DNA of 54,934 bases from positions 1 to 54,934 of the forward strand of contig JAFGTT010000022.1 in assembly GCA_016933955.1 (NCBI GenBank), given 5' to 3'. Position numbers and translations under genes: made by a program. The stretch is from Candidatus Zixiibacteriota bacterium. Lineage in GTDB: Bacteria > Zixibacteria > MSB-5A5 > GN15 > PGXB01. Numbering within the stretch: position 1 is the stretch's first letter; every line of letters begins with the position of its first letter. Below the pieces are notes generated by a model that was not told the DNA's origin, made no database searches, and saw nothing but the letters and a program-made list of their open reading frames with translations. Of the stretch, positions 35,791 to 44,868 are shown piece after piece.

Positions 35791-36387
35791 ATGATTCCCG
35801 ATGAGTTCAAGAAGATTGAGTTCGCAAAAACTTATGATCTTCTTAAAAGTTACGGCCGCGTTTATTTTGCCGTCCTGATCACATATATAATAGTATATCC
35901 GGCTATCTGGGCCGCGTATTTTATTCTACGGGGCGGGCAATCAGCGTCCATGGCCGACTATTTTCCGGCCATCGGTATTATTCTGGGGATAATGTTTATT
36001 TTCCTGCTGATTCACATCCGGCTGTATTTTTGCCTGATGCTCCGGCGGCTCGAATTTTTAAAACATTTTTTTCTTTTCACCAACATGGAGTTCTGGCAGG
36101 ACTACCCGCTGTCGTATCGCCGCGCCGGAAACAAAATTGAATATCCGGCCATATACGCAAATATCCTGAGTTTGAAAGGGCTCTCGATAACGGCCCTGAC
36201 AATTATTTCGCTGGGCAACACCTTTTTATTTTATCAAATGGATCTGGCGCGATATGGTGTCGGCGATGGATTGAAACTGGTCCTGAGTATGGTTCTTTTT
36301 GTCCTGCACCTGATTTTGATAGCACTGTATTCGCTTTCGCTGAACAGCAATCTGGAGAAAAATTTCACTGATGAGGACACGGCCTGA
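35791..36387 (+). CDS. Polytopic membrane protein in the moxR locus, unknown
   Basis: A 198-residue protein with four hydrophobic segments at about 27-47, 60-85, 125-150 and 165-185. No motif allows a family call. It follows the previous gene by six bases and ends just before the AT-rich restriction cassette, so it is probably the last gene of the moxR operon left of the insertion. It has a short charged tail (EKNFTDEDTA). Confidence 0.65.
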   Translation: MIPDEFKKIEFAKTYDLLKSYGRVYFAVLITYIIVYPAIWAAYFILRGGQSASMADYFPAIGIILGIMFIFLLIHIRLYFCLMLRRLEFLKHFFLFTNMEFWQDYPLSYRRAGNKIEYPAIYANILSLKGLSITALTIISLGNTFLFYQMDLARYGVGDGLKLVLSMVLFVLHLILIALYSLSLNSNLEKNFTDEDTA

Positions 36388-36420
36388 TAACTTGCGGCGA
36401 ATAGATAATTAATAAAAATC

Positions 36421-36432
36421 CAGTTAGATTAA
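36421..36432. repeat. Left flanking repeat of the restriction cassette
   Basis: CAGTTAGATTAA, which matches CAGTTACATTAA at 38457-38468 in 11 of 12 bases. The pair brackets the two restriction-modification genes. It could be a target-site or recombination footprint, or chance in AT-rich sequence. Confidence 0.35.
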
Positions 36433-36504
36433 TTATTAATGTGATTGTGAACCTAATTTACCTATATTATTTAAATAAATTGGGAAATTTAAATTGGTAT
36501 TTTT

Positions 36505-37803
36505 ATGAATACAGAACACAGAATATTCTTTGGAGATTCACGAAAACTTGATGTCATTAATGATGAATCTATCCATTTGGTGATAACATCGCCACCTTAT
36601 TGGCAACTAAAGGATTATGAAGTAGACAACCAAATTGGATTCAATGACTCTTATGAAGAATATATTAATAATCTTAATCTGGTCTGGTCGGAATGTTATC
36701 GAGTATTGCATAAGGGTTGCAGGCTTTGTATTAATATAGGGGATCAATTTGCCAGATCAGTTTATTACGGCCGCTATAAAATAATCCCAATACGAACCGA
36801 AATTATAAAATTCTGCGAAACTATCGGTTTTGACTATATGGGAGCAATAATATGGCAGAAAGTGACAACCTGCAATACTACCGGTGGAGCAACAATTATG
36901 GGTTCATTTCCATATCCAAGAAATGGCATCCTGAAGTTGGATTATGAATTTATTTTGGTTTTTAAGAAACCCGGGTTACCTCCAAAGGTCGGGAATGGAG
37001 TGAAATTAGCATCGAAGATGTCAATCGAAGAATGGAATCTTTATTTCAACGGTCATTGGAATTTTGCGGGTGAAAAGCAAAATGGCCATATCGCAATGTT
37101 TCCGGAGGAATTACCGAAAAGACTAATAAAAATGTTTTCTTTTGTTGGCGATACCATATTTGATCCGTTCTTGGGAAGTGGAACTACCGCTCTTGCAGCA
37201 AGAAATGAGGGTCGTAATTCAATAGGCTTCGAAATGAATTCTCAATATAAAAAACACATCAAGAAGAAACTAGGTTTGAATAATGGCGATCTTTTTAATA
37301 AGGAAAACCGGTTTGAATTTATAGAATTGAAGCAGAATGAAATTAATTTAATAGAAAGAATCAGTAAATTACCATATAAATTTAAGGATCCGGTTAAATT
37401 TAACAAGAAAATAGATGTAAAAAAACTGACATTTGGATCTAAGATCGATTCTAAAACGAGTAATTATAAGATAGATTATTGTATCATTGATGAAATTCTG
37501 GGTGATAATCTGCTCAAGACAAGAAATGGGTTGACACTTAAATTACTTGGTATTAAAGCAAGAAAGTCAAAATTGAATGAATTTAATAATTATTTGAATC
37601 GAACCGTCAAGGGGAGAAGAGTGATTTTAAAGTTTGATAATGACTGCTATGACACTGAAAACAACCTGTTGGTCTATATGTACCTGATTAACAAAACATT
37701 TATTAATGCTCATTTGATTAAAAAGGGGTTTGCTGAAATCGATGATAATTACCGCATTTCAAACAGAACCCTTTTGAAGCTTCGGAGTGAGATACATGCC
37801 TAA
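36505..37803 (+). CDS. Type II DNA methyltransferase (beta class) fused to SNase-like domain
   Basis: A 432-residue protein. The methyltransferase part has motif IV TSPPYWQLKDYE near residue 28 and motif I FDPFLGSGTTALAARNEG near residue 218; this order is the beta class, and SPPYW favours N4-cytosine over N6-adenine methylation. Residues about 320-430 look like a staphylococcal nuclease (SNase) fold: a GDNLLKTRNGLTLKLLGI strand pair, then KGRRVILKFDNDCYD, LLVYMYLINKTFINAHLIKKG and FAEIDD. The catalytic Arg, Asp, Glu and second Arg of SNases are replaced, so it is probably a DNA-binding or recognition module. It overlaps the endonuclease gene. Low GC and an A-rich codon style set it apart from neighbours. 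Confidence 0.9.
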   Translation: MNTEHRIFFGDSRKLDVINDESIHLVITSPPYWQLKDYEVDNQIGFNDSYEEYINNLNLVWSECYRVLHKGCRLCINIGDQFARSVYYGRYKIIPIRTEIIKFCETIGFDYMGAIIWQKVTTCNTTGGATIMGSFPYPRNGILKLDYEFILVFKKPGLPPKVGNGVKLASKMSIEEWNLYFNGHWNFAGEKQNGHIAMFPEELPKRLIKMFSFVGDTIFDPFLGSGTTALAARNEGRNSIGFEMNSQYKKHIKKKLGLNNGDLFNKENRFEFIELKQNEINLIERISKLPYKFKDPVKFNKKIDVKKLTFGSKIDSKTSNYKIDYCIIDEILGDNLLKTRNGLTLKLLGIKARKSKLNEFNNYLNRTVKGRRVILKFDNDCYDTENNLLVYMYLINKTFINAHLIKKGFAEIDDNYRISNRTLLKLRSEIHA

Positions 37804-38431
37804 AGAGTGGATACTCAACTCTGCGACCAATAGATTTCAACTAAATTTTAAAAGAAATGTCGGTGCAGTTTCCGAAGCAATACGGAAGTGTGCACCAAAA
37901 AACCTGAAAGAATGGGAAAGATATTATTCCGAAAACGTCTTCTCTAACGAACACCTGGTTGATTTGGGAAGGAAATTATATGCCAAGATTACAGAAGTTC
38001 TTGTTGCTGAAATAGATGATATAACGGAAGAAGACTGTATTAAATATATATATAATTTGGTTATTAATAGAACTTATGATGGTTACACAACAGAAATAAG
38101 AACAATTTACGGGCAGTTGCAAGAAATACTTGGTGTGAAAATTAGGCCGGCTCCCGATGAATGGGACAGGTTATATAATGTCGATTTTTTTATAACTGTA
38201 AAAGGTCGACATATTGGCCTTCAGATTAAGCCAGCAAGTAATGTGTCTCATATTGCACAAATATTTAAGGAAAGAGAGCTTCAAAAAAATACTCATGCGA
38301 ATTTCTTCAAAAAATATGGCGGGAATGTTTTTTATGTGATCTCCGTTAAAAAGGATAAAAGTAAATTTATTCAAAATACTGAAGTTATAGATGAAATAAA
38401 GAAAGAAATAAAAAGACTTGAGCAAATTTAA
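37796..38431 (+). CDS. MjaI-like type II restriction endonuclease
   Basis: A 211-residue protein that I recognise as MjaI-family-like from its opening, ILNSATNRFQLNFKRNVG then VSEAIRKCAPKNLKEWERYY, and from DEWDRLYNVDFFITVKGRH. A PD-(D/E)XK-type active site is visible as VDFFITVKGRHIGLQIKP (about 129-146: Asp...Gln-x-Lys). MjaI cuts CTAG, so the likely target is CTAG, protected by the fused methyltransferase. GGAGTGA lies before ATG 37796, which overlaps the methyltransferase stop by eight bases. The sequence is AT-rich like its partner, consistent with horizontal transfer as a unit. Confidence 0.85.
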   Translation: MPKEWILNSATNRFQLNFKRNVGAVSEAIRKCAPKNLKEWERYYSENVFSNEHLVDLGRKLYAKITEVLVAEIDDITEEDCIKYIYNLVINRTYDGYTTEIRTIYGQLQEILGVKIRPAPDEWDRLYNVDFFITVKGRHIGLQIKPASNVSHIAQIFKERELQKNTHANFFKKYGGNVFYVISVKKDKSKFIQNTEVIDEIKKEIKRLEQI

Positions 38432-38456
38432 ACATACTTCTACGTTTTTATTAAGT

Positions 38457-38468
38457 CAGTTACATTAA
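38457..38468. repeat. Right flanking repeat of the restriction cassette
   Basis: CAGTTACATTAA, partner of 36421-36432. It lies 12 bases before the DUF58 start codon, in the space where a ribosome binding site would be expected. Confidence 0.35.
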
Positions 38469-38479
38469 AATAATAGAAT

Positions 38480-39379
38480 ATGCCCAATCTCGAATACCGA
38501 AAATATCTCGATCCCGAAGTGGTCGGGAAACTCAAGGGGATGGAACTCAAGGCCCGGATGGTGGTTGAGGGATTTATTGCCGGATTGCATAAATCACCCT
38601 ACCATGGTTTTTCGGTCGAATTCGCCGAACACCGCCAGTATATGCCCGGCGATAATATCCGCGATATCGACTGGAAGGTGTATGCCAAATCCGACCGGTT
38701 TTATATCAAACAATACGAGGAAGAAACCAACCTGAAGGCCTACCTGCTTCTGGACTGCTCGGCCTCGATGAGTTACACCTCCGGCGGTCCGGTCAAGCAC
38801 GACTACGCCTCCACCCTGGCCGCGGCGCTGTCGCTTCTGATGCTGAAGCAACGGGATGCTGTGGGACTGGTGACCTTTGACGAAACCATCCGGCGCTATG
38901 TGCCGCCGCGTTCAAAATCGGGACACCTGCATATTCTTCTCCAGGAACTGGCCAACCAGACCCCTTCATCCAAGACCGATATAGGTTCTGCCCTTCACGA
39001 AATGGCCGAACGAATTCATCGCCGGGGATTAATAGTTCTCTTTTCCGATCTGCTCGATAATCCGGCCGCCATCATCTCCGGTCTGAAACATTTCCGCCAT
39101 CGCAACCATGAGATGATCCTGTTTCATATCCTCGATCCCCGCGAACGAGATTTCGCTTTCCCGCGCGAGGCGGTTTTCAAGGACCTCGAAACCGGCGAAG
39201 AGATTACCACTTTACCCTGGCAGATTAAGAAACATTATGCCCGCCTGACGCGTGAATATTGCGACCATATCGCCGCCGAATGCCGCCAGAGCCGGATCGA
39301 TTATCATCTGATCGACACCTCGGTCCCGTTTGACCTGGCTCTCTATGCCTTCCTGGCCAAACGAGAGCGGTTGTATTAA
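38480..39379 (+). CDS. DUF58 / VWA-like protein, MoxR partner
   Basis: A 299-residue DUF58 protein. The hallmark segment LKARMVVEGFIAGLHKSPYHG with FAEHRQYMPGDNIRDIDWKV leads into a von Willebrand A-like domain: LLLDCSASMSYTSGG (MIDAS-type DxSxS, about 93) and VLFSDLLDN (about 187). It works with MoxR ATPases in poorly understood assembly or envelope roles. The usual neighbour moxR is at 34091, now separated. There is no Shine-Dalgarno sequence before the ATG, only AT-rich sequence shared with the inserted cassette. Confidence 0.93.
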   Translation: MPNLEYRKYLDPEVVGKLKGMELKARMVVEGFIAGLHKSPYHGFSVEFAEHRQYMPGDNIRDIDWKVYAKSDRFYIKQYEEETNLKAYLLLDCSASMSYTSGGPVKHDYASTLAAALSLLMLKQRDAVGLVTFDETIRRYVPPRSKSGHLHILLQELANQTPSSKTDIGSALHEMAERIHRRGLIVLFSDLLDNPAAIISGLKHFRHRNHEMILFHILDPRERDFAFPREAVFKDLETGEEITTLPWQIKKHYARLTREYCDHIAAECRQSRIDYHLIDTSVPFDLALYAFLAKRERLY

Positions 39380-39395
39380 TTTCGCCGGCCTGTTG

Positions 39396-39731
39396 TTATT
39401 TCCATTCCAGATAAACCCAGGTACCGAAACTCTTGCTTTCTTTCCATCCGGTCGTATGACAGCTGCCCAGAAAGGCCCATTGTTTGCAGGTAATCTTAAA
39501 TTTTACATAAGATCCGCCGTCCAGCCGCAGCCCGACCGTGACCGGCGGCTTATCATAGATATTGACCGACTTGTTTCCGTTGCCGGTGACAGTCTGAAGT
39601 GGATTTTTGGGGCCGCCCAGGTAGGTACACGTCCAGTTACCATCGGATTTGATCTCGACTATTTGATCGCCGCACCCGGATGTTATAATCGCGATAAGGG
39701 AAAATATCGCAATCAGGGTTAGAGTCCGCAT
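39396..39731 (-). CDS. Small predicted lipoprotein
   Basis: A 111-residue lipoprotein. The signal (MRTLTLIAIFSLIAIITSGC) ends in a lipobox ITSGC, with Cys20 as the lipid site. The mature part is mostly beta and has two further Cys (residues 35 and 82; a third at 91) that could form a disulfide. No family recognised. It converges with the DUF58 gene, 16 bases apart. Confidence 0.75.
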   Translation of the reverse strand: MRTLTLIAIFSLIAIITSGCGDQIVEIKSDGNWTCTYLGGPKNPLQTVTGNGNKSVNIYDKPPVTVGLRLDGGSYVKFKITCKQWAFLGSCHTTGWKESKSFGTWVYLEWK

Positions 39732-39917
39732 AATTGCCTCCCCTGCTTGATGATATATTATTGATTTTTCGGTGTGAAAACTATGATGATCAATCTGATG
39801 TCAATCAAAGGCTAACTTTTTATATATGTCAATATAATTTTTCATTATAATGGATTTATCACAAGTCAGTTTTAATCCAGAAATCTCCGGCCGGACCGGA
39901 TCAGGGAAGGAGTTAAC

Positions 39918-40979
39918 ATGAACAGATCCATTAGCATTGCCGGATTGGCGCTGATTATCATGGCGCTGATACCTGCGGCACATACCGCGGCCGCCACCGA
40001 TTTTAGCGGTGATCTGACAATTGCCCAGGGGAAAGATACTCTGATTGGGAATATCAAGGTCAGCGATGAGTTCTATAAAATGGATTTCACTCCGTCCGGA
40101 CAACCGATTATCGTCATTGTCGACCGCACTAAAAGCGTCACCCATGTTTATAATACCCAGGAAAAACAATTCCGTGAAATGGGGAGCCAGGATCAAACCA
40201 GCCTGATGAATGATCCTTTTCAGAGTGCCGTCTATACCGCCTCGATTGCCAAAAAAGAAAGTCTCGGGATCGAAAAAATAGGACAGCAGGAGTGCGATAA
40301 GTTCAAATATTCCAGCAGTGGTCAGGATATAATGATCGTCTGGATAGCACGGGAATTCAATTTCCCCATTAAAATCCAGAATTTGGTGATGGCTGATTAT
40401 AGCGCGAAAATAACCAATATCAAAACCGGTAAAATAGACCGGGCCGAATTCAAGGGTCCCGAAGGCTATACGCCTTTCAGCGAGTCATCATCGGGGGGCT
40501 CACAGGATATCGATATTGTCAATGCCGCCGGGATGGGTAATATCGAGGTCATAAAAAAGCATCTGGATGCGGGAGTCGATATAAATTTCGATTCCGGCGA
40601 TGGCTACACACCATTATTAATGGCCGCCATGTACGGCCGGGATAAGGCCGTCAAATTTCTTGTCGAGGCCGGGGCCGATGTCAACCTGGTCACCGGGACA
40701 GGCCAGTCGGCGATACTGGCGGCATCTCAATACGGTAAAACCGAGATCGTCAAAATGCTGGTGGAGGCCGGGGCCGATGTCAACATGGTCTATGGATCGG
40801 GAAGCACCACCATCTTGAGAGAGGCGATCAAGTACGGCCACGTCGATCTGGTTAAATATCTAATCGAAGCCGGGGCCGACACCAGGTTCAAGAATGCTCA
40901 GGGTGAACCGCTGATGAGTGTCGCCAATAAAAGCGATGCTAAAATGATGGAAGTCCTGAAAGCCGCCGGAATAGACTAA
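39918..40979 (+). CDS. Exported protein with DUF4412-like domain and ankyrin repeats
   Basis: A 353-residue protein. A signal peptide (MNRSISIAGLALIIMALIPAAHTAAA) is followed by a domain of about 160 residues (FSGDLTIAQGKDTLIGNIKV to IKTGKIDRAEFKGPEGYTPF) that resembles DUF4412-type, LolA-like proteins. Four ankyrin repeats then follow (about 195-350), with the typical TPLLMAAMYGRDKAVKFLVEAGADVN rhythm and repeated EAGADVN. Periplasmic ankyrin proteins usually act by binding a partner. GGAGTTAAC precedes the ATG. Neighbours give no clue to the partner. Confidence 0.85.
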   Translation: MNRSISIAGLALIIMALIPAAHTAAATDFSGDLTIAQGKDTLIGNIKVSDEFYKMDFTPSGQPIIVIVDRTKSVTHVYNTQEKQFREMGSQDQTSLMNDPFQSAVYTASIAKKESLGIEKIGQQECDKFKYSSSGQDIMIVWIAREFNFPIKIQNLVMADYSAKITNIKTGKIDRAEFKGPEGYTPFSESSSGGSQDIDIVNAAGMGNIEVIKKHLDAGVDINFDSGDGYTPLLMAAMYGRDKAVKFLVEAGADVNLVTGTGQSAILAASQYGKTEIVKMLVEAGADVNMVYGSGSTTILREAIKYGHVDLVKYLIEAGADTRFKNAQGEPLMSVANKSDAKMMEVLKAAGID

Positions 40980-41161
40980 AAAGCGGCTTCGGTAATTTTA
41001 AATATTGCTTTATACCCGGATGGTAAGGTCGCCCGAATGAAATCATAAATCAACGCGACAGAAGTGTTATTTATGTCTGAAACCATCTTGAATAACAAAC
41101 GTATCAGTCTATAATTGTCATTTATAAACTCGATTCCTTCTTTTGGGAGACCGACTGATAC

Positions 41162-43522
41162 ATGAAAAAATATTATCCCTTCACGATAATCATCAATGTA
41201 ATTCTGATGATTCTTTCTGCGGCATCTTCCTTCGCGGGAATTATCACGGGGACAATCTATGATTTCGACAGCGGCCAGCCAATTTCCGCCGCCACTGTTC
41301 GAGTGGAAGGAACCGGCCGCTCCATGCTGGCCAATGACCAGGGGCAGTACCGCCTGCGACTCGATCCCGGAAAATATCAACTGAAGTTCAGCCATATCGC
41401 CCATTACTCGGAAACAGTCGAAATCGAAATTCCCGACAGCAATATCACTCTTGATGTCCGGTTGAGGCAGTCGGTTCAAATACTCAAAGGAATGAAAGTT
41501 TATCAGCGGGCCTATGACCCGGCCCAGAAGATAATCGTCCAGGCTATCGACCGCAAAAAGGACCTTCTCTCCCTGCTTCACGACTATTCTTTCGAGGCCT
41601 ACGCCCGGCTGGTAGTCAAGGATAAATCGAAAGCTGATTCCAACGCCATTATTCTGATCACCGAGACTCAACTGATTTCTTACTGGGAAGCACCGGATAA
41701 ATACAAGGAAATTATTCTGGCCCGCAAACAAACCTCAAACCTTCCCGCCGAAGGAAACATGGTCACGGTCGGCGGAATTCTGGATTTCAACGGCAACCGG
41801 ATGGAAATCGAGCGTTACTCGGTGGTCTCGCCAACCGCTTATGATGCCCTGGATCATTATAATTATTATCTGATCGATACCATTTATGTCGATAACAAAG
41901 CCATTTTCCGACTGGAGATCGAACCCAAAAACCAGAATGAGCCGCTTTTTGTCGGCACCATCGATATTGTCGATTCCTCCTTTGCCGTGGTGGGAGTCGA
42001 TGTTGGTTTCAGCGAGGGGGTCGAGCTACCCTATTTCTATGATATTCGATACACTCAGAAGTATGCTGAGTTTGATAATAATATCTGGATGCCCATCGAA
42101 ATCACCCTCGGAGGAACCATCAATATTGGTTTCCCCGGTATTCCGGTCATGACCATCGATTACCGCGCCGCCCTTCACCGTTATTTGTTTGATGCCGATG
42201 TGCCCGAAGTTGCTTTCGATGAATATGCCATTGAGGTCGATGAAAACGCCGACGATGTCGATTCGCTGGAATGGGCCTCCGGCCAGTTGATCCCTCTGAC
42301 CGGAGAGGAAGAATACGGTTACACGCGGATCGATTCGCTCGAAAATGAATCCAAACCGCTTCCGGTAACGATCATTAGATATACCATGATGGGGTTAATA
42401 GCCCTTCTCTCCAATTATGACTTATTCCATTACAACCGGGTCGAGGGCGCCTATCTCGGCCTTGGCCTTTATAATCTCGCTATTACTCCGGAACTTAGCC
42501 TTCATCTGAAAAGCGGTTATGCTTTCGATGGCGAATACTGGCAACATAATTATGGATTTAGATATTTGCTGAATAAACGTCAACGCTTATGGGTCGGAGC
42601 GGAATACCATGACGAAATCGTCCAGCGTCCGACTGTCGTATCGGGAGATTTTTATAATTCCACCTTTTTCGCATTCTGGAGCAAAATAGATCATGTTGAT
42701 TATTTCCGTGAAAAGGGTTACCGGCTGAGTCTCGGCGCGAAACTTCTCAATCATACCAGAATGACTCTGTCATACAACGACTTCAATCAATACAGCGTCT
42801 CCAATCACGCCACCTACAGTCTGTTCGATAAAGATAAGGAATTTCGTAAGAATCCTGAAATTACAGAGGGGAAATTACGCTCACTTGGGGCGGAGTTGGT
42901 CTGGGACAGCCGTCAGCTTGCAAAATTCAAAAAGGGGGAGAGACCGCTTAACAGTTTGCCCTATACTATTGTGAAAGCAGGCGGGGAACTGGCCGATCCC
43001 GATCTGATTGGAAATGATTTTCATTTTTCGCGTTACTATATATCGCTTGATCACAATTTCCGCCTGTTCAATTTCGGTTTTACCAATCTTACCGCCTATG
43101 CCGGCGGCTCTGATTATGATTTATCGCCCCAGAGATATTTTACGGTGGACCATGGCGGTGAAATAAGTTTTATCGAGTCTGCGTTCTGGACCACCGGCGA
43201 AACCAATTTCATAGGCAACCGGGTCGGTTCTGTCCATCTCAGTCACGATTTCGGCCGCTACCTGTTTCGCAAAAGCGGTTTGCCGCTGATAAAAGATTTG
43301 CCCCTGACCCTGAGTGTTCATGGCGGAGCTTTCTGGACCGATTTCAAGAACCATCTTCCGCAGACCGATGACCGGCTCTCTTTGGTAGCCGGGAAGCCGT
43401 ATCGGGAACTTGGCTTCGGAATCGGTTTTCCACAACTTCTGGGATTAAAGCTGATGTTGACCTGGCAGTTGTCGAATTATCCGACCGAGGATTTCTCTTT
43501 CGGTTTAAATATGGGATTTTAG
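41162..43522 (+). CDS. DUF5686-family outer-membrane beta-barrel protein
   Basis: A 786-residue outer-membrane protein. A signal peptide is followed by a carboxypeptidase-regulatory-like domain (IITGTIYDFDSGQPISAATV, to about residue 105). Then comes YDPAQKIIVQAIDRKKDLLS and YSFEAYARLVVKDKS, which is the DUF5686 hallmark (YSFxAYxK). The C-terminal half is a beta barrel rich in aromatic strands, ending FSFGLNMGF. DUF5686 proteins are common in the FCB group next to TonB systems, but their role is unsettled. It probably lies alone, 182 bases after the ankyrin gene. Confidence 0.85.
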   Translation: MKKYYPFTIIINVILMILSAASSFAGIITGTIYDFDSGQPISAATVRVEGTGRSMLANDQGQYRLRLDPGKYQLKFSHIAHYSETVEIEIPDSNITLDVRLRQSVQILKGMKVYQRAYDPAQKIIVQAIDRKKDLLSLLHDYSFEAYARLVVKDKSKADSNAIILITETQLISYWEAPDKYKEIILARKQTSNLPAEGNMVTVGGILDFNGNRMEIERYSVVSPTAYDALDHYNYYLIDTIYVDNKAIFRLEIEPKNQNEPLFVGTIDIVDSSFAVVGVDVGFSEGVELPYFYDIRYTQKYAEFDNNIWMPIEITLGGTINIGFPGIPVMTIDYRAALHRYLFDADVPEVAFDEYAIEVDENADDVDSLEWASGQLIPLTGEEEYGYTRIDSLENESKPLPVTIIRYTMMGLIALLSNYDLFHYNRVEGAYLGLGLYNLAITPELSLHLKSGYAFDGEYWQHNYGFRYLLNKRQRLWVGAEYHDEIVQRPTVVSGDFYNSTFFAFWSKIDHVDYFREKGYRLSLGAKLLNHTRMTLSYNDFNQYSVSNHATYSLFDKDKEFRKNPEITEGKLRSLGAELVWDSRQLAKFKKGERPLNSLPYTIVKAGGELADPDLIGNDFHFSRYYISLDHNFRLFNFGFTNLTAYAGGSDYDLSPQRYFTVDHGGEISFIESAFWTTGETNFIGNRVGSVHLSHDFGRYLFRKSGLPLIKDLPLTLSVHGGAFWTDFKNHLPQTDDRLSLVAGKPYRELGFGIGFPQLLGLKLMLTWQLSNYPTEDFSFGLNMGF

Positions 43523-43560
43523 ATATTTTTTGGAGTCGGATTTCACCGGTTACGCATAAT

Positions 43561-44478
43561 CTATAATTCCCGGTAAATCAATTCTACCAGCCAGGCTTTC
43601 ATGGCGGTTTCATTGGTGGGCTTTTTGACCGGGGTTACCATCTCGCTGGACAAATCAATCAGTTGCTTAATTTCGGGGGACTCCAGATTTTCTTCCGCGG
43701 CCGCCACCACCGTGCGCGAGGCTACCGCTTGGATATCATCAAGGCCGGTCCGATTCAGCGGCAAGCCGTAAAGTTTCAGATACCACCAGTAATATAATCG
43801 GTTATAAAAAGGTATTGGCCAGGCGCCTTTTTCCTGTTTCATCATGTTTATCCAGCGGGCGGCGGTGATAAAGGGATCGATCGCCACCACCAGCTCCTCG
43901 CGCTGTTCCTTCCGGGCGGCGCTTAAAACGGCATCGCCGCCGATTCCGAAACCAACCGTGATAAGCGGGTGCCGATCGCGCTCATGAAATTTGAGATATA
44001 TCAGAAGCTGGTTGAGATCATCCGATTCGTAAAATCCGGCCGTGTGATAGGTGCCGCCCGATAATCCGGTGGCCCGCAGGTCATAGAGTACCACCGCCAG
44101 GCCGGAGTCAAGCAAGGGCGATAAATAGGGAGCGAAAGCCGTCCGATCCGTATCGGAGCTGTTAAGAAAAACCACTGTTCCCCTGACCGAATCATATATG
44201 GCCGAATCGGGGGCAAAATAAAGGCAGGCCAGCCGCAGGTTATCATCGGTCGTAACTGTAAAGGTATCAGGGTTCAGGCCCAGTTCGACAAAATAAGCCG
44301 CGTCATTGACCGGGGCATAATCAGGATCATCAAACGTATCGCGGTCGGATCGGCAGGTCAGCCCGGGCACAGTTATCAGGGGGTATATTATGTAAAAGAA
44401 TATAAAGGCGACAACTATAACCAGGACGGTCGCCGTCAAAACCGTTTCTCTGGTCTTTTTGCTCATCAGTTTGGCCAT
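43561..44478 (-). CDS. Membrane-anchored alpha/beta-hydrolase-fold protein lacking the nucleophile Ser
   Basis: About 305 residues. One transmembrane helix (ATVLVIVVAFIFFYIIYPLI) anchors a domain with alpha/beta-hydrolase features: LRLACLYFAPDSA, GTVVFLNSSDTDR (oxyanion region), LAVVLYDLRATGLSGG, and the elbow ITVGFGIGGDAVLSAARK. The elbow reads GFGIG where GxSxG is expected, so Ser is replaced by Gly and the usual mechanism is not possible; a nearby His for the triad was not found. It is probably a binding or structural member. ATG 44478 is preferred; 44529 and 44466 are alternatives. Confidence 0.75.
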   Translation of the reverse strand: MAKLMSKKTRETVLTATVLVIVVAFIFFYIIYPLITVPGLTCRSDRDTFDDPDYAPVNDAAYFVELGLNPDTFTVTTDDNLRLACLYFAPDSAIYDSVRGTVVFLNSSDTDRTAFAPYLSPLLDSGLAVVLYDLRATGLSGGTYHTAGFYESDDLNQLLIYLKFHERDRHPLITVGFGIGGDAVLSAARKEQREELVVAIDPFITAARWINMMKQEKGAWPIPFYNRLYYWWYLKLYGLPLNRTGLDDIQAVASRTVVAAAEENLESPEIKQLIDLSSEMVTPVKKPTNETAMKAWLVELIYREL

Positions 44479-44839
44479 ATTCAGTATTATCCTGTTATTG
44501 CGGTTTGAGTTTGTTCGTTCAGGATACAAAAATTAGTCGGTTCGGCCAACAATATTTTCATTGGATTTTAGTTCGGGTTATTAAAATCACCGGATTTCCT
44601 AAAAAAAAACCAAAAAAACAGCAATATTATTGAAATAATTTTTCACTAATTTGCCTCCGGAAAGGAGAAAAATAGTACCAAATCAAGGGGCCGAATTTAG
44701 GAATGATTTTGCAGACATTATGTTTCGTAATTCATGCCGCGCCGGATTTGTTGCCCCGCGGACCTCTGAAAACAAAGGGGCCACAGGATTTGGTCGGGAA
44801 TTTGCTGATAAAAAACTGCAGAAAATCAGGATTTTCTTA

Positions 44840-44868
44840 TTGACATAAGAGACCTTAGTGTTTATATT
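44840..44868 (+). promoter_or_regulatory. Strong sigma70-type promoter of the secreted-protein cluster
   Basis: TTGACA (44840-44845), exactly 17 bases, then TATATT (44863-44868). The -35 is perfect and the -10 has one mismatch. It is the best promoter match I saw in the window and drives the leader and genes starting at 45201. Confidence 0.8.

Noticed and set aside
40976-41731. Long minus-strand frame across the start of the DUF5686 gene
   Set aside because: Overlaps a clear gene over most of its length and reads as antisense shadow.
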